From positions 35,253-99,252 of the forward strand of contig JAGCWA010000012.1 of the NCBI GenBank assembly GCA_017962085.1: a stretch of DNA of 64,000 bases. The letters are read 5' to 3'. A model generated the notes under the pieces. It was not told the origin of the DNA and did no database searches. It saw nothing but the letters and a program-made list of their open reading frames with translations. The position numbers were made by a program, and so were the translations under genes. The DNA comes from Paludibacteraceae bacterium. GTDB taxonomy: Bacteria; Bacteroidota; Bacteroidia; Bacteroidales; Paludibacteraceae. Shown in pieces: positions 59,690-64,000 of this stretch (position 1 is the first letter of the stretch; every line of letters starts with the position of its first letter).

Positions 59690-60487
59690 ATGATAATAGA
59701 TTTCCACGCGCACATATATCCCGCCAAGATAGCGGACAAAGCAAGTAACACGATAGGCGAGTTCTACCACATCCAGATGAAATACAACGGTAGCCCGGAG
59801 AATTTATTGGCGAGCGGGCGACGCATCGGCGTCAACTACTACATCGTGCACTCCACGGCAACAGCGCCCCACCAAGTGGAATCTATCAACAACTATATCA
59901 TCGGAGAGGTATCCGAACACCCTGAGTTCATCGGCTTCGGCACCATCCACCCAGAGTACGAGAACTACGAGAACGAGCTCATCCGCATCTACTCCGCAGG
60001 ACTGAAGGGCATCAAGCTACACCCGGACTTCCAGAAGTTCCCGATCGACGAGCGTGAGATGGACGACATCTATGAAGTCATCGCCGGACTGGGCATGCCG
60101 GTACTTGTGCATGCGGGCGACTTCAGATATGACTACTCAGGACCGAAGCGCATCGCCCACGTGCTGGAGAAGCACCCTACCCTAAAGGTGGTGGCGGCCC
60201 ACTTCGGAGGATACACCCAATGGGACGAGTCTGAGAAGTATCTCGTAGGGAAAAACGTATGGTTCGACACCTCCAGCTCACTGTGGAAATTAGAGCCTGC
60301 CTATGCGGAGAAACTCATCCACGACCACGGCGTCGAGAAGATGTTGTTCGGTGTGGATTACCCGATGTGGGACCATCAAGAGGAGCTGGAACGCTTCAAC
60401 AAGCTCAATCTGACCCAAGAGGAAAGGGACGCGATCTTGTACAAGAACGCATTGAAGCTTCTGGGTATGGAAAATACTGAGAAGTAA
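59690..60487 (+). CDS. Amidohydrolase_2 family metal-dependent hydrolase
   Basis: A 265-residue TIM-barrel hydrolase. The metal ligands appear in order: IIDFHAHIYP, IKLHPDFQ, VLVHAGD, VVAAHFGG and FGVDYP. The family includes decarboxylases and lactonases of small aromatic or sugar acids. Neighbours give no clue to the substrate. Length is normal and no signal peptide is present. Confidence 0.85.
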   Translation: MIIDFHAHIYPAKIADKASNTIGEFYHIQMKYNGSPENLLASGRRIGVNYYIVHSTATAPHQVESINNYIIGEVSEHPEFIGFGTIHPEYENYENELIRIYSAGLKGIKLHPDFQKFPIDEREMDDIYEVIAGLGMPVLVHAGDFRYDYSGPKRIAHVLEKHPTLKVVAAHFGGYTQWDESEKYLVGKNVWFDTSSSLWKLEPAYAEKLIHDHGVEKMLFGVDYPMWDHQEELERFNKLNLTQEERDAILYKNALKLLGMENTEK

Positions 60488-60601
60488 AACATTCCTTGCA
60501 TACGCATAGAGTGCTCACGAAGGCACGGAGTATCATTGTGTTTTCCATGCTTTAAAAGGGGCATACTTATGTTTATACTATTGCGAACAAAAGGGGAAGA
60601 A

Positions 60602-60937
60602 CTACATTGCACTTTTTATTACCTCAATAATTTCTTTATCCGTCATAGTTGATCTTTCGCTTTTGTCATATATGGCAATAAGAACCAATTCATCATTCAA
60701 TACTCTCTCAAAAAGGTTTACGTATATAACTCTTGCGCCTCCACTCTTTCCTCTTTTCTTGCAGGTAATATTCATCCTAATCTTATATACGTTTTCAAAC
60801 AATAAAACACCCGCATGAGGATTTTCAGACAATACATCAACCAATTCAGAAAGATCTTTTTTGAAAGACGGATATTTCTTCGCAAGAGCCTTCGCCTGCT
60901 TATCGAATTTTGGTATCGTTTTTATATTGTACTTCAT
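60602..60937 (-). CDS. RelE/ParE superfamily toxin
   Basis: A 111-residue protein with the RelE-type fold: KTIPKFDKQAKALAKKYPSF, a central YKIRMNITCKKRGKSGGARVIY strand pair and IAIYDKSERSTM at the end. It probably cleaves mRNA or blocks gyrase. Its start overlaps the antitoxin stop by 4 bp, the usual antitoxin-first order. Confidence 0.82.
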   Translation of the reverse strand: MKYNIKTIPKFDKQAKALAKKYPSFKKDLSELVDVLSENPHAGVLLFENVYKIRMNITCKKRGKSGGARVIYVNLFERVLNDELVLIAIYDKSERSTMTDKEIIEVIKSAM

Positions 60938-61224
60938 AATTCACCAAGTAGTTGGTCTACTGAACGAGTCTCTATCGTCCCTTTTTTTATTGAAGAAAAA
61001 ATTTCGGACAACTCTTCCTTCTCTTTATCCTTTTCGTTCTCTATATTCTCCAAAATTCCCAACTCGTATAGTACTTTCTTTATTTTCCTTCCATCACTTG
61101 TTCTTTCGTCTATATCAGCCACATTAGGCACCTCCTTGTTTACATAGTTCATGCCGACAAGGAAGTTAAACATGTTTTTACCAAACAATGTTCTTTTATC
61201 CAATGATATTGAGTATGTTGCCAT
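60934..61224 (-). CDS. Antitoxin partner of the RelE-like toxin
   Basis: From the ATG at 61224 the product has 96 residues and begins MATYSISLDKRTLFGKNMFN, as in Bacteroidales antitoxins paired with RelE-like toxins. The C-terminal half is Glu/Lys-rich and likely disordered until it wraps the toxin. An upstream in-frame ATG at 61251 would add nine residues without family support. Confidence 0.75.
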   Translation of the reverse strand: MATYSISLDKRTLFGKNMFNFLVGMNYVNKEVPNVADIDERTSDGRKIKKVLYELGILENIENEKDKEKEELSEIFSSIKKGTIETRSVDQLLGEL

Positions 61225-61343
61225 ATACTTGTTATTTTTATTGTCAAACATTCACACTCCACAAATATATAAATTCACACACAAATAACCAAAACAGCAA
61301 CAAGGCACATGTCACAGATATTTGATCCTGTAATTCTTCATCA

Positions 61344-62006
61344 TCACCACTGTATAGGCGTCAATCCCTTCGACGCCAAGTATTGGTTCGCCTGACTGAA
61401 ATGGCCGCAACCGATGAATCCGCGATAGGCGGAGAGCGGTGACGGATGGACCGCCTTGAGCACGAGGTGCCTTTTCGTGTCGATGACCGCCCCCTTGCGT
61501 TGCGCATAGGAGCCCCAAAGCATAAAGACCACGTTGTTCTTCTTGTCGGAGATCTCCTTGATCACACGATCGGTGAACTCCTCCCACCCTTTGTTCTGGT
61601 GCGAACCCGCCTGCCCTTCCCGCACGCTCAGCGTGGCATTGAGCAAGAAGACGCCTTGGTTGGCCCATCGGGTAAGGTTGCCGGACTGCGGGAAAGGGAT
61701 ATGAAGGTCCCGCTCAATCTCCTTGAAGATATTGACGAGCGAAGGAGGAAACTGCACCCCGTCATTCACGGAGAAACAGAGCCCGTGCGCCTGTCCGTAC
61801 CCATGGTAAGGGTCCTGACCGATGATGACCACCTTCACCTTGTCGAAAGGGCATTGGTTGAAAGCGTTGAAAATCAGCGGAGCAGGAGGATAACACGTCG
61901 TGCTCTGGTACTCCTTCCGCACGAAACTCGTCAGTAGCGAGAAATAAGGCTTCTCGAACTCATCCGCCAACACCGCCTTCCAAGAGGGTTCTATCTTAAC
62001 GTCCAT
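61344..62006 (-). CDS. ung: Uracil-DNA glycosylase, family 1
   Basis: Removes uracil from DNA in base excision repair. The 220-residue product has the catalytic water-activating loop [18 protein letters not shown], the [16 protein letters not shown] loop and the leucine/histidine loop [17 protein letters not shown]. Length matches the family. It is encoded as a single gene. Confidence 0.96.
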   Translation of the reverse strand: MDVKIEPSWKAVLADEFEKPYFSLLTSFVRKEYQSTTCYPPAPLIFNAFNQCPFDKVKVVIIGQDPYHGYGQAHGLCFSVNDGVQFPPSLVNIFKEIERDLHIPFPQSGNLTRWANQGVFLLNATLSVREGQAGSHQNKGWEEFTDRVIKEISDKKNNVVFMLWGSYAQRKGAVIDTKRHLVLKAVHPSPLSAYRGFIGCGHFSQANQYLASKGLTPIQW

Positions 62007-62097
62007 ACGAATCTAAATATAATATTCTCAACTAATATCAAATCACATATTCCAACCATCAAACATACGTGGGCACAAGACCTTCCGCAAGCCTCCA

Positions 62098-63885
62098 TCA
62101 CTTTCTGAGCAACGTGAAATGACCAACATATACTCGGTCAATCTCGTGGACATCAATCAGATACCAATAGTCAGTCGAAGGCATATCATACCCCAGGTAC
62201 GTGCCATCCCACCCTGTCGCATCATTGTAATCATTGATTTCAAATAATTTTTTGCCCCAACGATCATAGATGGACACCACAGCCTGAGGGTATAGTTCGA
62301 TGTTCTCCACATGCCAACGATTATCGGAACCATCACCACGGACAAGAAGTTCCGATGGTATCACCTCCACGAAATGGAAGGTGTCAGGATCAACATCCTC
62401 CAGTTTGACTACAACGGATATATCTTCACAATATTCACTCGTTCGACTAAACTGGTGATATTCACCCGCTTCCGTATACCTCTTTCCCCTATAGGAGACT
62501 GACTCTCCTTGCTTCACGACAAACTCCTCGACAGATTGCCGCAAAGGAAGCGTATTCAGGAGAAGCGTGACCACACTATCACAACCATAAGCCGGCAGGA
62601 AAGAGATGGAATGGGACGATTCACCCGTCTCCTGCCCGAGGAGAGAGAACCCATTCTCCTCATAAGTTTCATTCTCGCAGACCGTATCACGAATTGTCTT
62701 ATTATAGATAGGCAATTCTTTCAAAATCAGAACAATAACACTATCGCATCCCTGCACACTCTTCATTTCATTAAGGTAAGTTCCTCCCCCACTCACATCG
62801 AAACCGTACTGAGTGTACGAATCGCCCGCACATATCTCCGCAACAATCGTGTCACGATAGATAGGGAGCATCTCCAGCACGAGCGTCACAAGGCTATCCG
62901 CACCCGAAGCATTCTTCAGCCGTTGCGTGTAGGTGCCCGCAGCGCTTTCGTCAAAACCATTCTCCTGGTAGAAGGCGCCAAAGCAGATGGAGGCGCGGAT
63001 GGTATCGGATGAACCATTCAGCACGGTAAGGTTCAGCGTGACGATACTATCGCAACCCGAAACCGTCTGCAGGCGGGTGGTATAGAGTCCCTCCGTGTCA
63101 TACGTGTTGCCCACGAAGGTGTAGGTGTCTCCTTGGATGATGGTCTGCGAAACTGTGTCGTTGTAGGTCGGAAGCACTACCAACACGAGCGTCACAAGGC
63201 TATCCGCACCCGAAGCACTCTTCAGCTGTTGCGTGTAGGTGCCCGCGACGCTTTCGTCAAAACCATTCTCCTGATAAGAAGCGCCTGAACAGATGGAAGC
63301 ACGGATGGTATCGGACGAACCGCTGAGCACAGTAAGGTCCAGCGTGACGATACTATCGCAACCCGAAACCGTCTGCAAGTGGGTTGTATAGAGACCTTCC
63401 GTATCATACGTGTTGCCCGCGAAGGTGTAAGATTCTCCTTGGACAATGGTCTGCGAAACTGTGTCGTTGTAGGTCGGAAGCACAGCTAATACAAGCGTCA
63501 CAAGGCTATCCGCACCCGAAGCACTCTTCAGCCGTTGCGTGTAGGTGCCCGCGGCGCTTTCGTCAAAACCATTCTCCTGGTAGGAGGCGCCTGAACAGAT
63601 GGAGGCGCGGATGGTGTCGGACGAACCGCTCAAAACGGTAAGGTCCAGCGTGACGATACTATCACAGCCCGAAACCGTCTGCAGATGGATGGTATAGAGA
63701 CCTTCCGTATCATACGTGTTGCCTGCGAAGGTGTAGGAATCTCCTTGGATGATGGTTTGCGAAACAGTGTCGTTGTAGATTGGAAGCACCTCCAGCACAA
63801 GCGTCACAAGGCTATCCGCACCCAAAGCATTTTTCAGCTGTTGCGTGTAAGTGCCCGCGGCGCTTTCGTCAAAACCATTCTCCTG
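62098..63885 (-). CDS. Repeat-rich surface protein, C-terminal part with T9SS type B (gliding-motility) tail
   Basis: The frame runs from an in-frame TAA at 63886-63888 to the stop at 62098. It consists of repeats (SGSSDTIRASICSGASYQEN, GADSLVTLVL, SGCDSIVTLDLTVL) and ends in a CHU_C-type sorting domain: VVSIYDRWGKKLFEIND, GWDGTYLGYDMPSTDYWY, FTLLRK. Such proteins are exported by the type IX system and often act as adhesins. There is no signal peptide because the real N-terminus lies beyond the window, across the stop. As read, the sorting tail is separated from its export signal. Confidence 0.8.
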   Translation of the reverse strand, partial: QENGFDESAAGTYTQQLKNALGADSLVTLVLEVLPIYNDTVSQTIIQGDSYTFAGNTYDTEGLYTIHLQTVSGCDSIVTLDLTVLSGSSDTIRASICSGASYQENGFDESAAGTYTQRLKSASGADSLVTLVLAVLPTYNDTVSQTIVQGESYTFAGNTYDTEGLYTTHLQTVSGCDSIVTLDLTVLSGSSDTIRASICSGASYQENGFDESVAGTYTQQLKSASGADSLVTLVLVVLPTYNDTVSQTIIQGDTYTFVGNTYDTEGLYTTRLQTVSGCDSIVTLNLTVLNGSSDTIRASICFGAFYQENGFDESAAGTYTQRLKNASGADSLVTLVLEMLPIYRDTIVAEICAGDSYTQYGFDVSGGGTYLNEMKSVQGCDSVIVLILKELPIYNKTIRDTVCENETYEENGFSLLGQETGESSHSISFLPAYGCDSVVTLLLNTLPLRQSVEEFVVKQGESVSYRGKRYTEAGEYHQFSRTSEYCEDISVVVKLEDVDPDTFHFVEVIPSELLVRGDGSDNRWHVENIELYPQAVVSIYDRWGKKLFEINDYNDATGWDGTYLGYDMPSTDYWYLIDVHEIDRVYVGHFTLLRK

Positions 63886-64000
63886 TTAGGAGGCGCGTGA
63901 ACAGTTGGAGGCGCGGATGGTGTCGGACGAACCGCTCAAAACGGTAAGGTCCAGCGTGACGATACTATCACAGCCCGACACCGTCTGCAGATGGATGGTA
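62880..64000 (-). repeat. 306-bp tandem coding repeats
   Basis: The units recur at exactly 306 bp, as shown by GGATGG landmarks at 62997, 63303, 63609 and 63915. Each unit codes for 102 residues. Copies are nearly identical towards the window end and more divergent near the C-terminus, consistent with recent unit duplication. Confidence 0.9.
63886..64000 (-). pseudogene. Upstream part of the repeat protein, cut by TAA
   Basis: The reading frame of the repeat protein continues past the window end, but a Tyr codon (TAC in the other units) is TAA here, within CSRAS-stop-QENGF. Two nearby changes (Ile to Asn, Gly to Arg) also occur in this unit alone. Either the gene is broken or the assembly has errors in the tandem repeat. 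Confidence 0.6.

Overview
This window looks like a chromosomal segment of an anaerobic Bacteroidales-type bacterium. The evidence is promoters of the Bacteroidetes form (TTTG or TTG, a 19-20 bp spacer, then TAnnTTTG), secreted proteins ending in type IX secretion (T9SS) sorting domains, a DcuB-type C4-dicarboxylate carrier, a plant-like serine acetyltransferase and BspA-type leucine-rich repeats. No rRNA or tRNA gene was recognised.

Layout. 1-16987: a secreted T9SS protein, a minus-strand nucleotide operon (purF, pyrG and a fused carA-carB), an ammonium transporter, a secreted GH5 glucanase pair, a dicarboxylate transporter and a CrtI-like oxidoreductase. 17169-20698: cysE, a ThiD-like/AraC fusion and pdxS-pdxT. 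20700-46701: a large sulfur-metabolism island holding two nitrogenase-like operons. The first is cysK, a NifB-like radical SAM protein, NifX-like, NifH-like, a Cys-rich NifX-like protein, and a D/K pair. The second is cysK, ATP-grasp, esterase, and a second D/K pair. Between them lie a CBS-like/CGL transsulfuration pair, a methyltransferase, a ThiF/DsrE/TusA sulfur relay, a porin and MetQ-MetN-MetI. 46702-55433: an accessory region with repeat-flanked nuclease genes, a three-gene TPR-zincin/MazG/nuclease-helicase-S24 operon, and a broken HEPN/MNT toxin-antitoxin pair. 55434-64000: an LRR protein, a PatB/MalY C-S lyase with another cysK, an amidohydrolase, a RelE-type toxin-antitoxin, ung, and a repeat-rich T9SS type B protein cut by an in-frame stop.

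Main result. Four promoters in the sulfur island share one architecture: a 17-bp partly palindromic site ending 86-89 bp before a -33 element, then a 20-bp spacer and TAnnTTTG. They precede both cysK/nitrogenase-like operons, the transsulfuration operon and the porin/MetNIQ operon. The latter two transcripts also begin with paralogous 60-64-residue leader peptides that end in a dense cysteine run (CCCRCCMPxC) and are followed by a conserved 44-nt RNA element. I infer one sulfur- or cysteine-starvation regulon with cysteine-tRNA attenuation. The nitrogenase-like subunits keep the P-cluster cysteines and the cofactor cysteine but lack residues equivalent to alpha-Gln191 and alpha-His195. N2 fixation is therefore unlikely, and a role like methylthio-alkane reductase (C-S bond cleavage) fits the setting better. 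The second D subunit also lacks the cofactor histidine (Tyr instead), so it could be a cofactor scaffold or a second enzyme.

Other notable items: a probable vitamin B6 regulator made from a catalytically degenerate kinase domain, with a direct-repeat operator in front of pdxS; three PD-(D/E)XK-domain genes each enclosed by direct repeats of a structured intergenic sequence; and a candidate defence operon at 48670-53170.
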